Shown: positions 9,003 to 16,108 of the stretch, in pieces
How positions within the stretch are numbered: the first letter of the stretch is position 1
Layout: every line of letters begins with the position of its first letter
From: Modestobacter excelsi
GTDB lineage: Bacteria; Actinomycetota; Actinomycetes; Mycobacteriales; Geodermatophilaceae
Assembly: GCF_005930495.1 (NCBI RefSeq)
Contig: NZ_SJEX01000006.1
Location: 1 to 64,000, forward strand
Length of the DNA stretch: 64,000 nt
Direction of reading: 5' to 3'
Notes under the pieces: generated by a model
The model's input: the letters and a program-made list of their open reading frames with translations, nothing else
The model's database searches: none
What the model was told of the DNA's origin: nothing
Position numbers and translations under genes: made by a program

Positions 9003-9302
9003 ATGCGGTCACGGATGACGGGCATGTGGTGGGGGACGGCGATCGAGGCGCCGGACCCGGGCGCACTGGCCCGCTTCTACGCGGCGCTGCTGGAGTGGCC
9101 CATCGGCCACGAGGAACCGGGGACGGCGATCCTCGCGGCGCCGGAGGGGTCGATGTACGTCACTTTCCAGCAGGCGACCGGTTACCGGCCTCCGGTGTGG
9201 CCGCACCGCCGGGCGCCGGGCGGATCACCGACCGGCGCAGGACTGTCGGTACCCGGTCCTAGCGTGGGGCGTCCGGCCGACCAGCTGAGGAGATTGTCAT
9301 GA
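9003..9302 (+). pseudogene. Truncated VOC-family gene
   Basis: The first 70 or so residues (MRSRMTGMWWGTAIEAPDPG onward) match the N-terminal half of a glyoxalase-like protein: EAPDPGALARFYAALLEWPI, then MYVTFQQATGYRPPVWP. After PPVWP the similarity stops and the frame runs through low-complexity sequence, ending at 9302 over the start of the next gene (ATGA overlap). A complete VOC protein needs about 50 more residues with a second beta-alpha unit, which is absent. I read this as a 3'-deleted remnant; it could still be translated. Confidence 0.6.
9243..9265 (+). promoter_or_regulatory. PafBC/RecA-NDp-like promoter motif before the isochorismatase
   Basis: CTGTCGGTA (9243-9251), eight bases, then TAGCGT (9260-9265) follow the layout TTGTCRGTG-N8-TANNNT of the mycobacterial DNA-damage promoter bound by PafBC, with 7 of 9 upstream positions matching. 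The start codon is 34 bp further on with a GAGGAG ribosome site between. The match is by eye, and TAGCGT alone is a common housekeeping -10. Confidence 0.4.
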
Positions 9303-9853
9303 CCACGTTGACCGATCGACCCACGACCGCGCTGATGGTGATCGACGTCCAGCAGGGCATCGTCGACGGTGCGTACCGACGCGACGAGGTGGTGGGCAAC
9401 ATCGGCACCCTGGTGGCCAAGGCCCGCGACGACGAGCACCCGGTCGTCTGGGTGCAGCACTCGGGTGAGGAGCTGGCGCAGGGGAGCGACGCCTGGCGGT
9501 ACGTCCCCGAGCTGGTCCGCTCGGACGGCGAGCCGCTGGTGCACAAGACCCACGGCGACTCGTTCGCGGGCACCGACCTCGAGCAGGTGCTGGCCGCGGC
9601 CGGGATCGGTCACCTGGTGGTCGTCGGTGCGGAGTCCGATGCCTGCATCCGGTCGACGATCCACGGCGCCTTCGTCCGGGGCTACGACGTGACGTTGGTC
9701 AGCGATGCGCACACCGCCGGCGACAAGAGCGCCTGGGGAGCTCCGCCGGTCGACCAGGTGGTCGCGCACACGAACCTCTACTGGCAGTTCGAGACGGCAC
9801 CCGGACGCACGGCGGCCGTCGTGGAGACCAAGGACATCGTGTTCGGTGGGTGA
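9299..9853 (+). CDS. Isochorismatase-family cysteine hydrolase
   Basis: A 184-residue alpha/beta cysteine hydrolase. The catalytic triad of the family is visible: Asp in MVIDVQ (about residue 15), Lys in VHKTHGDSF (about 82) and Cys in ESDACIRST (about 118), with a cis-peptide-like AES/GAES context before the Cys. GAGGAG about 8 bp before the ATG is a good ribosome site. Family members hydrolyse isochorismate, nicotinamide or other amides; the local context does not say which. It is the last gene before dif. Confidence 0.88.
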   Translation: MTTLTDRPTTALMVIDVQQGIVDGAYRRDEVVGNIGTLVAKARDDEHPVVWVQHSGEELAQGSDAWRYVPELVRSDGEPLVHKTHGDSFAGTDLEQVLAAAGIGHLVVVGAESDACIRSTIHGAFVRGYDVTLVSDAHTAGDKSAWGAPPVDQVVAHTNLYWQFETAPGRTAAVVETKDIVFGG

Positions 9854-9891
9854 GGTCCCAGCAAGCCGGCGGAGCGGCCACGATCCGTACT

Positions 9892-9919
9892 ACTTGACAT
9901 AATGTCGATTATCGGCGAT
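9892..9919 (-). other. dif: dif site (XerC/XerD chromosome-dimer resolution site)
   Basis: On the minus strand the 28 bp divide into an XerC-side arm ATCGCCGATAA (9919-9909), a 6-bp centre TCGACA (9908-9903) and an XerD-side arm TTATGTCAAGT (9902-9892). The published actinobacterial consensus, as I remember it, is TTCGCCGATAA / TNNACA / TTATGTCAAGT, so only the first base differs. It is intergenic, as expected, and marks the replication terminus. Genes to the right are mostly on the minus strand, consistent with forks converging here. Confidence 0.92.
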
Positions 9920-10216
9920 GACGGGATGGCCCCGAGAGGGGTTGTCCCGCAGGGTCCGACCGGCCGTCCGAGCGGCTGTCCCACCGCGCCAGATCCGACG
10001 TCCGTCCGGTGGTGAACACCCACGCATCCAGTCTGCCCGGACCGGACTCCGGCCCTTCATCCCGAAGCACGCCTGTAGCGGGCACCCCAGGTCGGTGGAC
10101 AACTCCCCCGACATGTCGATCTTGTTCGCCGGGATCCCTGGTCCCACATCGACCTGCTCGACACCCCCATCGCCACTCGGGCCGTCGAACCCCTGATCCC
10201 CCGGTGCCGCTGAACC

Positions 10217-10249
10217 GACCCCAATACGTCACTCTGACGGAATGGGGTC
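10217..10249. promoter_or_regulatory. Bipartite inverted repeat upstream of the lipoprotein gene
   Basis: GACCCCA (10217-10223) pairs with TGGGGTC (10243-10249), and inside it CGTCA (10227-10231) pairs with TGACG (10235-10239) around a CTC loop, leaving a symmetrical 3x3 internal bulge. It lies about 40 bp before the putative -10 of the lipoprotein gene, so it is more likely an operator or upstream terminator than part of the transcript. Confidence 0.5.
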
Positions 10250-10290
10250 CGATTCGGCCGTTCCGACGGGCGGCGGCGACGAACCGTCCT

Positions 10291-10296
10291 TAGGGT
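10291..10296 (+). promoter_or_regulatory. -10 element, leaderless layout
   Basis: TAGGGT (TANNNT) ends six bases before the ATG at 10303, so transcription should begin at or next to the start codon. Confidence 0.45.
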
Positions 10297-10302
10297 CGAG
10301 GC

Positions 10303-10551
10303 ATGAACATCCGACGCTCCATGGCGGGGTTGCTCACGGCGCTTGCGCTCGTCTCCGGTGGGGCCCTGGCCGGGTGTCAGGCCGCACCCGAGGCGAACAC
10401 GGGAACGCCCAAGGACACGGCCAGCAACACCTCGGGCTCCGACCCGGGTGGCGTGTCCCAGGGCAACGTGCCCAAGAACGACAGCAACGAGGTCGACTCG
10501 ACCAGCAACTCGGATCGCGACGAGGGGGCCGACCCGGAGAACGGCGGCTGA
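10303..10551 (+). CDS. Small secreted lipoprotein
   Basis: An 82-residue protein with an Arg-containing N-region, a hydrophobic stretch (about 8-22) and a lipobox LAGC, so Cys25 would be lipidated after signal-peptidase II cleavage. The mature part is about 57 residues, rich in Asp, Ser, Asn and Gly with no predicted fold, as in short actinobacterial lipoproteins of unknown role. No ribosome site is seen; the -10 sits six bases upstream of ATG, implying a leaderless mRNA. It is the first gene right of dif. Confidence 0.7.
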   Translation: MNIRRSMAGLLTALALVSGGALAGCQAAPEANTGTPKDTASNTSGSDPGGVSQGNVPKNDSNEVDSTSNSDRDEGADPENGG

Positions 10552-10625
10552 GTGGCACGACCGGCCGGGCAGCTGCCTGACCTTCGCGCACGGTGAGTTC
10601 CGTAACAGTGACGTAGGCGATCGGG

Positions 10626-11057
10626 TCAGCCGGCTTGTTTGCCGTTGAGCCACAGTCGGTCCAGCCGGCCGGTCGAGCGCACCAGGTCCGCGAGCGAACG
10701 CTCCAGCTCTGCCTTGGTCGGCTTCTCGGTCAGCAGCGTCTGCACGTCCTCGATGGCGCACCGCAGCTGGTACAGCCGGTCCTGCAGCCCGTCGAGCTCC
10801 GCGCGGGTGACCAGCACGACGTCGGCGGACAACCCGGCCTTCGCCGTCGCCGACCGCTGTTCGTAGGCCCGCTGCCGGCACGCCTGCCCGCAGTACAACC
10901 GCGGACGCCCGACCGACTCCTGCGTCGGGAGCACGCTGCGGCACCAGCCGCACCGACGCTCCTCGCCCTGCGCACGCCGGGTCCGAGGCGTCGGCCGGAC
11001 GCGCCCCTCGACCTCGGCCTTCTGCTCCACTGCCACGGCAGCGACGGTAGACGTCAC
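10626..11057 (-). CDS. Zinc-ribbon protein of unknown function
   Basis: About 143 residues from a GTG at 11057 (a start at one of the next GTGs is possible). Near residues 40-70 it has CGWC, then YCGQACRQRAYEQR about 20 residues on: a four-cysteine zinc knuckle followed by a basic helix, like the zinc finger of CGNR-type and other small actinobacterial DNA-binding proteins. The second half is an amphipathic, probably coiled-coil segment (RAELDGLQDRLYQLRCAIED, then EKPTKAELERSLADLV). A nucleic-acid-binding role is a guess. Confidence 0.6.
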   Translation of the reverse strand: MTSTVAAVAVEQKAEVEGRVRPTPRTRRAQGEERRCGWCRSVLPTQESVGRPRLYCGQACRQRAYEQRSATAKAGLSADVVLVTRAELDGLQDRLYQLRCAIEDVQTLLTEKPTKAELERSLADLVRSTGRLDRLWLNGKQAG

Positions 11058-11129
11058 CTCTGACAGGTCCGGTCGGACACGCCCGTGCCGGCGTTCATGA
11101 CCCCTCGACACGCCGTCCGACCTCCGCAC

Positions 11130-11135
11130 TAGCGT
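11130..11135 (+). promoter_or_regulatory. -10 element of the GDPD gene, leaderless layout
   Basis: TAGCGT ends six bases before the GTG at 11142, with no Shine-Dalgarno sequence between. Confidence 0.45.
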
Positions 11136-11141
11136 GGGGGC

Positions 11142-11918
11142 GTGGCCGGCTCGCGATATGCGTTCCTCGACGGGCCGACCCCGGTGGCGATGGCGCACCG
11201 CGGTGGGGCGATCGAGCACCTGGAGAACACCCTGCCGGCCTTCCAGGAGTGCGTGAGCCTCGGGTACCGCTACCTGGAGACCGACGTCCGGGTGACCGCC
11301 GACGGAGAGCTCGTCGTCTTCCACGACCCGACGCTGGACCGGATCACCGACCGCACGGGGCGCGTGGACGCACTCCCCTGGGCCACCGTGCAGACCGCGC
11401 TCATCGGCGGGCGCGAGCCCATCCTGCGGTTGGAGGACCTGCTCGGCGCCTGGCCGGACGTCCGGTTCAACCTCGACATCAAAGCCGCCGGGGTGCTCGC
11501 GCCGCTGGTCCGCACGATCCGCCGGCTCAAGGCCGAGCACCGGGTCTGCCTGGCCTCCTTCTCCGACGCCCGGGTGGCTGCCGCACGGCGGTTGTTCGGC
11601 CCCGAGGTGTGCACCTCACTGGGTCCGCGCGGGGTGGCCGCCCTGCGGCTGTCCTCGTACTCGCCGCGGGCGGCCGGGCTGGTGCGGATCCAGGCGGGCT
11701 GCGCGCAGGTCCCCCTGCAGCTGGGTGGCCGGCCGTTGGTCGACGAACGCTTCATCGCCGCGGCGCACGCGCGCAGCCTGCAGGTCCACGTCTGGACCGT
11801 GGACAGCGAGCCGGAGGCCACCGAGATGCTCGACCTGGGCGTCGACGGGGTGATGACCGACCGTCCCGCGATGCTCCGCGACCTGCTGGTCGCCCGCGGC
11901 CAGTGGACCGGCGTGTGA
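11142..11918 (+). CDS. Glycerophosphodiester phosphodiesterase
   Basis: A 258-residue TIM-barrel GDPD, which hydrolyses deacylated phospholipids to glycerol 3-phosphate and an alcohol. Visible active-site blocks are MAHRGGAIEHLENT (general acid/base His near 19 and Glu), YLETDVRVTADGELVVFHDPTL (metal-binding Glu/Asp and second His) and the C-terminal VWTVDSEPEA followed by GVDGVMTDRP, typical of the family. It has no signal peptide, suggesting a cytoplasmic enzyme. The GTG start fits the leaderless -10 upstream. Confidence 0.9.
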   Translation: MAGSRYAFLDGPTPVAMAHRGGAIEHLENTLPAFQECVSLGYRYLETDVRVTADGELVVFHDPTLDRITDRTGRVDALPWATVQTALIGGREPILRLEDLLGAWPDVRFNLDIKAAGVLAPLVRTIRRLKAEHRVCLASFSDARVAAARRLFGPEVCTSLGPRGVAALRLSSYSPRAAGLVRIQAGCAQVPLQLGGRPLVDERFIAAAHARSLQVHVWTVDSEPEATEMLDLGVDGVMTDRPAMLRDLLVARGQWTGV

Positions 11919-12008
11919 GCCGGCCGCGGAACGGGCGGCGTGGTCCCGGACGACACCCGTGACCGCCGGATGCTGGCACCGTCCGCCGGCGGCTGGCACC
12001 CTGCGCCG

Positions 12009-13379
12009 GTGAGCGCCATCTCGAAGGCCGAACGGCCCGCTGTCCCCGTCGACCCGGCGCTGCGCCGCGAACGGTTCGGCTGGTACTCCTACGACTGGGC
12101 GATGTCGGCGTTCAACACGACCGTCATCAGCGTCTTCCTGGCGCCCTACCTGACCTCGGTCGCCGAGGCGGCCGCCGACGCCGGCGGCCGGATCCACCCG
12201 CTGGGCATCAGCATGCCGCCGGGCAGCCTGTTCGGGTACGTGGTCTCGCTGTCGGTGGTGCTGCAGGTCGCCGTCCTGCCGCTGACCGGGGCCGTCGCCG
12301 ACCGCTCCGGGCGCAAGCGGCAGCTGCTCGCCGCCGCCACCCTGGTCGGGGCGCTGTGCACCATGGCGCTGTTCTTCGTCGGCGGCGACGGCTACCTGCT
12401 GGGGTCCGGGCTGTTCATCGTCGCCAACATCGCCTTCGGCGCGGCGACCGTCGTCTACTACTCCTGGCTGCCCGACCTCGCCGGGCCCGACGAGCGGGAC
12501 GCCGTGTCCAGCCGGGGCTGGGCGCTGGGCTACCTGGGGGGCGCGCTGCTGCTGGCCGCCAACCTGGCGCTGTACACCCAGTACGAGGCGCTGGGGGTGA
12601 CCCAGTCCGAGGCGGTGCGGATCTGCCTGTCCTCGGCAGGCGTGTGGTGGGCCGGGTTCGCCGTGGTGAGCATCGCGCTGCTGCGGAACCGGCGCCCGGT
12701 CGACGGCGCTGCGGTGCCGAGCACCGCGGTGGCGCTGCGGGCCAGCGTCGGGCAGCTGCGGAGCACCTTGCGGGACATGCGCCGGTACCCGCTGACGCTG
12801 TGGTTCCTCGGCGCCTACCTGTTGTTCAACGACGGCGTGCAGACGGTCATCACGGTGTCGGCGCAGTTCGGTTCCGAGGAGCTGGACCTCGCCCAGACCA
12901 CCCTGGTGTCGGCGATCCTGCTGGTGCAGGTGGTCGCCTTCGTCGGTGCGCGTGGGATGGGCCGGATCGCCGAGTCGGTCGGGGCGGTGCGCACCGTGCT
13001 CGGCTCCCTGGTGGTCTGGGTCGGCGTCCTGGTCGCCGCCTGCTTCCTGACCGCCGGCGAGGCGACGCAGTTCTACCTGCTGGCCGTGGTCATCGGCTTC
13101 GTGCTCGGCGGGACGCAGGCGCTGTCCCGCTCGCTGTTCAGCCAGCTCATCCCGCCGGGCAAGGAGGCGGAGTACTTCGGCTTCTACACGATCTCCGACC
13201 GCGGGACGAGCTGGCTGGGCACCTTCCTGTTCGCCCTCACCTACCAGCTCACCGACTCCTACCGGTACGCGATCGTCAGCCTGGTCGTCTTCTTCGTCGT
13301 CGGCGGCGTCCTGCTGGCGAAGCTGGACCTCCGCCGGGCGATCGTGGCCGCGGGCAACACACCTCCGGAGCGCCTGTGA
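12009..13379 (+). CDS. UMF1-family MFS transporter
   Basis: A 456-residue membrane protein with about 12 transmembrane segments. The N-terminal block WYSYDWAMSAFNTTVISVFL is the hallmark of the UMF1/ATG22-like branch of the major facilitator superfamily, and ADRSGRKRQLL is the cytoplasmic loop 2-3 motif. GTG at 12009 puts the conserved block at residue 20; the frame extends 23 codons upstream, but that extension has no motif. It ends overlapping the thymidine kinase start by 4 bp. Substrate unknown; yeast relatives export amino acids from vacuoles. Confidence 0.85.
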   Translation: MSAISKAERPAVPVDPALRRERFGWYSYDWAMSAFNTTVISVFLAPYLTSVAEAAADAGGRIHPLGISMPPGSLFGYVVSLSVVLQVAVLPLTGAVADRSGRKRQLLAAATLVGALCTMALFFVGGDGYLLGSGLFIVANIAFGAATVVYYSWLPDLAGPDERDAVSSRGWALGYLGGALLLAANLALYTQYEALGVTQSEAVRICLSSAGVWWAGFAVVSIALLRNRRPVDGAAVPSTAVALRASVGQLRSTLRDMRRYPLTLWFLGAYLLFNDGVQTVITVSAQFGSEELDLAQTTLVSAILLVQVVAFVGARGMGRIAESVGAVRTVLGSLVVWVGVLVAACFLTAGEATQFYLLAVVIGFVLGGTQALSRSLFSQLIPPGKEAEYFGFYTISDRGTSWLGTFLFALTYQLTDSYRYAIVSLVVFFVVGGVLLAKLDLRRAIVAAGNTPPERL

Positions 13380-14122
13380 CCCCCACCCCCCTGCTGCCCG
13401 ACGCCGTCCCCGCCTCCGGTGACCGCCGTCGGCACCCGGCGCCGGCGCACCTGGTCTTCTTCCACGGCCCGATGGACTGCGGGAAGTCGACGCTGGCGCT
13501 GCAGGTCGACCACAACCAGAGCCGGCAGGGCCGGCACGGGCTGCTGCTGACCCAGGGCGACCGCTCCGCCACGCCGCAGATCAGCTCCCGGGTGGGGCTG
13601 CGGCGCGAGGCCGTGGAGGTGGACCCCGGCACCGATGTCCGGCTGCTGGTCCGCGACCGCTGGGCGGGCGGTCACCGGGTGGACTACCTGATCGTCGACG
13701 AGGCGCAGTTCCTCACCGGGGAGCAGGTCGAGCAGCTGGCCGAGCTCGTCGACGAGTCGCACGTCGACGTCTACGCGTTCGGGTTGACCACCGACTTCCG
13801 GGCCCGGTTGTTCCCCGGCACCCAGCGGCTGTTCGAGCTGGCCGACGACGTGCAGCGGGTGCAGGTCCAGGTGCTGTGCTGGTGCGGCCTGCCCGGGCTG
13901 CTCAACGCCCGGGTGGTGGATGGCGTGATGGTGCGGGAGGGCGCCACGGTGGTGGTCGCCGACACCGCCCCGGCACCGGTCCCCTCCGCCGACGGGGACG
14001 ACGGCGACGGGGCCGGCGGCGACGGGGACGACGTCCGCTACCAGGTGCTCTGCCGCCGGCACCACGTCCGCGGGCTGCTGGAGCCGACGCCCACCGGCCC
14101 TGGGCAGCTCGCCCTGCGCTGA
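13376..14122 (+). CDS. tdk: Thymidine kinase (type II)
   Basis: A 248-residue thymidine kinase, which makes dTMP from thymidine in the salvage pathway. The P-loop is FFHGPMDCGKST (about residues 25-36), the DEAQ motif is LIVDEAQFL (about 105) and the lasso/zinc region has CWCG and, near the C-terminus, CRRHH. Between these zinc-ligand pairs there is an extra acidic, low-complexity insert (about 200-220, DGDDGDGAGGDGDD), making it longer than the usual 190-200 residues. The GTG start overlaps the transporter stop, so both are in one transcript. Confidence 0.92.
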   Translation: MTPTPLLPDAVPASGDRRRHPAPAHLVFFHGPMDCGKSTLALQVDHNQSRQGRHGLLLTQGDRSATPQISSRVGLRREAVEVDPGTDVRLLVRDRWAGGHRVDYLIVDEAQFLTGEQVEQLAELVDESHVDVYAFGLTTDFRARLFPGTQRLFELADDVQRVQVQVLCWCGLPGLLNARVVDGVMVREGATVVVADTAPAPVPSADGDDGDGAGGDGDDVRYQVLCRRHHVRGLLEPTPTGPGQLALR

Positions 14123-14189
14123 GCTCACCCCATGGGGGTGGCCGGGCGCGGATCTCTCATCGTATGGGATGATCGGCCGCTGGCGATAC

Positions 14190-14215
14190 GGAATCCTTTT
14201 CCTTCATCTGTCGTT
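14190..14215 (+). promoter_or_regulatory. SigR/SigH-type promoter upstream of rbpA
   Basis: GGAAT (14190-14194), 18 bases, then GTT (14213-14215) is an exact match to the disulfide-stress ECF sigma promoter GGAAT-N18-GTT described for Streptomyces SigR and close to mycobacterial SigH. In Streptomyces coelicolor rbpA is a SigR target, so the gene identity and the motif agree. The mRNA leader would be about 85 nt with a GAGAGGA ribosome site. Confidence 0.7.
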
Positions 14216-14306
14216 GAGCTCTGCGACACCCCGCACCGGATGCGTATGCATGCGGCTGCCCGGGCAAACCAGAAGAGACCACATCAGCACGAGAGGACGG
14301 TGTGCC

Positions 14307-14651
14307 ATGGGCGAGCGTTCGCTACGCGGAAGCCGACTGGGCAGCGTGAGCTATGAGACCGAGCGCAACACCGCGCCCATCGAGCGGCAGTACGCCGAGT
14401 ACCGGTGCCCGCAGGGCCACCTCGTCACGGTGCCCTTCGCCGACGACGCGGAACTCCCCGACACGTGGGAGTGCAAGTACGACGGTTCCCCCGCCAAGCT
14501 CGTCGGCGGCGCCGAGCCGGCTCCCAAGAAGGTGAAGCCGCCGCGCACGCACTGGGACATGCTCCTGGAGCGCCGGTCGGTGGACGACCTCGAGGAGGTC
14601 CTGGCCGAGCGCCTCGAGGTGCTCCGCGGCCGGCGGACCCGGGCCAGCTGA
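14307..14651 (+). CDS. rbpA: RNA polymerase-binding protein RbpA
   Basis: A 114-residue RbpA, the actinobacterial factor that contacts sigma and the polymerase core and stabilises open promoter complexes. The core domain has the zinc-knuckle remnant YRCPQGHLVTVPF and WECKYDGSPAKL, then the basic linker PKKVKPPRTHWDMLLERRS and the sigma-interaction helix DDLEEVLAERLEVLRGRR. ATG at 14307 has GAGAGGA 9 bp upstream; the longer frame lacks homology. Expression probably rises in thiol-oxidative stress through the SigR-like promoter. Synteny with fxsA and ppm1/lnt resembles M. tuberculosis Rv2050-Rv2053c. Confidence 0.95.
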   Translation: MGERSLRGSRLGSVSYETERNTAPIERQYAEYRCPQGHLVTVPFADDAELPDTWECKYDGSPAKLVGGAEPAPKKVKPPRTHWDMLLERRSVDDLEEVLAERLEVLRGRRTRAS

Positions 14652-14681
14652 CACAGCGCCGACGAACGAACGCACGAACGC

Positions 14682-14720
14682 ACGAGAGCCCCGGTGGACA
14701 TCGTCCACCGGGGCTCTCGT
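14682..14720. terminator. Strong bidirectional hairpin after rbpA
   Basis: An 18-bp perfect stem (14682-14699 with 14703-14720) encloses an ATC loop. It lies between the rbpA stop and the stop of the convergent fxsA-like gene. Confidence 0.85.
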
Positions 14721-14729
14721 CCGTCTGGG

Positions 14730-15266
14730 TCAGCGGCGGTCGTCGGAGGCGACCTCGCCCTCGATCACCCGGGTGGCCGGCCCGGCCCGGTAGGGCTCCG
14801 CAGGACCGGTCACCGGCTCGGTGCGCACCGACCGGACCCGCACCGGCCCGCGCATCGCGTCGGGGAGCCGACTGGCCACACTGCGGGCGATGAGCATCCG
14901 CGGCAGCGCCCGGGTGCCGGGGAGCAGGCACAGCAACCCGAGCAGGTCGCCGATGAACCCCGGCAGCACCATCAGCAGCCCGCCCAGCGCGATCAGGCCG
15001 GCGTCACCGAGCGCCCGGCCCGGGGCGCGGTGCTCCTGGGCGCGCTGGCGCAGCTCCCCCAGCGCCTTGGTGCCCTGCCGGGCCAGCAGCGCCCAGCCCA
15101 GGGCGCTGGTGGCCAGGGTCGCCAGGATCGTCCAGCCCAGGCCGATCCAGGACGCGACGAGCACGTAGACGACGACCTCGGCCAGTGCTCCCAGCCCGAT
15201 CGCCGTCCGCAGCCGCGACGACGTCCTGCCTGCCGGTGTGCGCGGCGCCGTGTAGCCGGTGGCCAT
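14730..15266 (-). CDS. FxsA-family membrane protein
   Basis: A 178-residue small membrane protein of the FxsA family. After an 18-residue basic N-terminus it has hydrophobic segments at about 22-60, then the family hallmark GLIALGGLLMVLPGFIGDLLGLLCLLP followed by a soluble tail. A GGAGGAGGA ribosome site precedes the ATG at 15266. FxsA is linked to phage F exclusion in E. coli; its own function is unknown. The gene is next to lnt/ppm1 as in mycobacteria. Confidence 0.85.
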   Translation of the reverse strand: MATGYTAPRTPAGRTSSRLRTAIGLGALAEVVVYVLVASWIGLGWTILATLATSALGWALLARQGTKALGELRQRAQEHRAPGRALGDAGLIALGGLLMVLPGFIGDLLGLLCLLPGTRALPRMLIARSVASRLPDAMRGPVRVRSVRTEPVTGPAEPYRAGPATRVIEGEVASDDRR

Positions 15267-15304
15267 GTGCGCTCCTCCTCCGCCCGGAGGGCGGGAGGTG
15301 CTCC

Positions 15305-16108
15305 CTACCGGAGCACCCGCGTCCGCCGCCCACCTCGGGCACGTCCCGGCACGGGACGGGTCACCCGGCCCGGCAGCCGATCGGCCAGCCGGTCCAGGAC
15401 TCCCCACCAGGTCACCCGTGCCAGTGCTTCTGTAACGATCGAGCCGCTCATCTTGCTCCGGCCCACCGTGCGTTCGCTGAAGGCGATCGGCACCTCGACC
15501 ACCCGGGCCCCCGCCCGGACCGCCCGCCAGGCCCAGTCGACCTGGAAGCAGTAGCCCTGGCTGGCCACGTCGTCGAAGGGCAACCGGGAGACCAGCTCCA
15601 TCCGCGCGGCCCGGAAACCGCCGGTGGCGTCGGCGAGCGGCAGCCGCAGTGCCCAGCGGGTGTAGAGGTTCCCCGCCCGGGACAGCGCGAGCCGGTGCGG
15701 CGGCCAGTCGACCACCGAGCCGCCGGGCACGTAGCGCGAGCCGAGCACCAGGTCGGCGTCCTCGAGGGCGGCGAGCAAGGCGGGCAGCCGCTCGGGCGGG
15801 TGGGAGCCGTCGGCGTCCATCTCCACGACGACGGCGTAGCCGCGCTCGGCGGCCCAGCGGAAACCGGCCACGTAGGCGGGGCCGAGGCCGGCCTTGGCAG
15901 TGCGGTGCAGCACGTGCACCCGCTCGTCGGCCGCCGCCCGGGCGTCGGCCAGCTCCCCGGTCCCGTCCGGGGAGGCGTCGTCGACCACCAGGGCGTGCGC
16001 GGTGGGGACGGCGGCGTGCAGCCGGTCCAGGACGGCGCCCAGGTTGCCGATCTCGTCGTAGGTGGGGACGACCACCAGGACCGGGCCCAGCGCGGTCGGC
16101 GCCGTCAC
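15305..16108 (-). CDS. ppm1: Polyprenol monophosphomannose synthase
   Basis: A 267-residue GT2 glycosyltransferase making polyprenyl-phosphate-mannose, the donor for lipoglycan and protein mannosylation. Motifs: VVVPTYDEIGNL (nucleotide binding), ALVVDDASPDGTGEL, EMDADGSHPPERLP (DxD-type metal site), LVLGSRYVPGG and SERTVGRSKMSG. The GTG start overlaps the lnt stop by 4 bp, so it is co-translated with the acyltransferase. In M. tuberculosis these two functions are fused in one Ppm1 protein; here they are separate genes. Confidence 0.92.
   Translation of the reverse strand: MTAPTALGPVLVVVPTYDEIGNLGAVLDRLHAAVPTAHALVVDDASPDGTGELADARAAADERVHVLHRTAKAGLGPAYVAGFRWAAERGYAVVVEMDADGSHPPERLPALLAALEDADLVLGSRYVPGGSVVDWPPHRLALSRAGNLYTRWALRLPLADATGGFRAARMELVSRLPFDDVASQGYCFQVDWAWRAVRAGARVVEVPIAFSERTVGRSKMSGSIVTEALARVTWWGVLDRLADRLPGRVTRPVPGRARGGRRTRVLR

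Larger units (their letters stand above)
9854..10302. other. Intergenic region carrying dif
   Basis: No supported gene. Open frames on both strands (for example 9890-10147 minus) show no known motif. The region holds the dif site (9892-9919), a long hairpin (10217-10249) and the promoter of the next gene (10291-10296). Confidence 0.6.

Noticed and set aside
10111-10136. Second dif-like sequence (GATCGACATGTC on the minus strand)
   Set aside because: Only about ten scattered positions agree with dif and neither Xer arm is intact.
9890-10147. Small minus-strand gene next to dif (85 residues)
   Set aside because: It would run through dif, has no ribosome site, -10 element or known motif.
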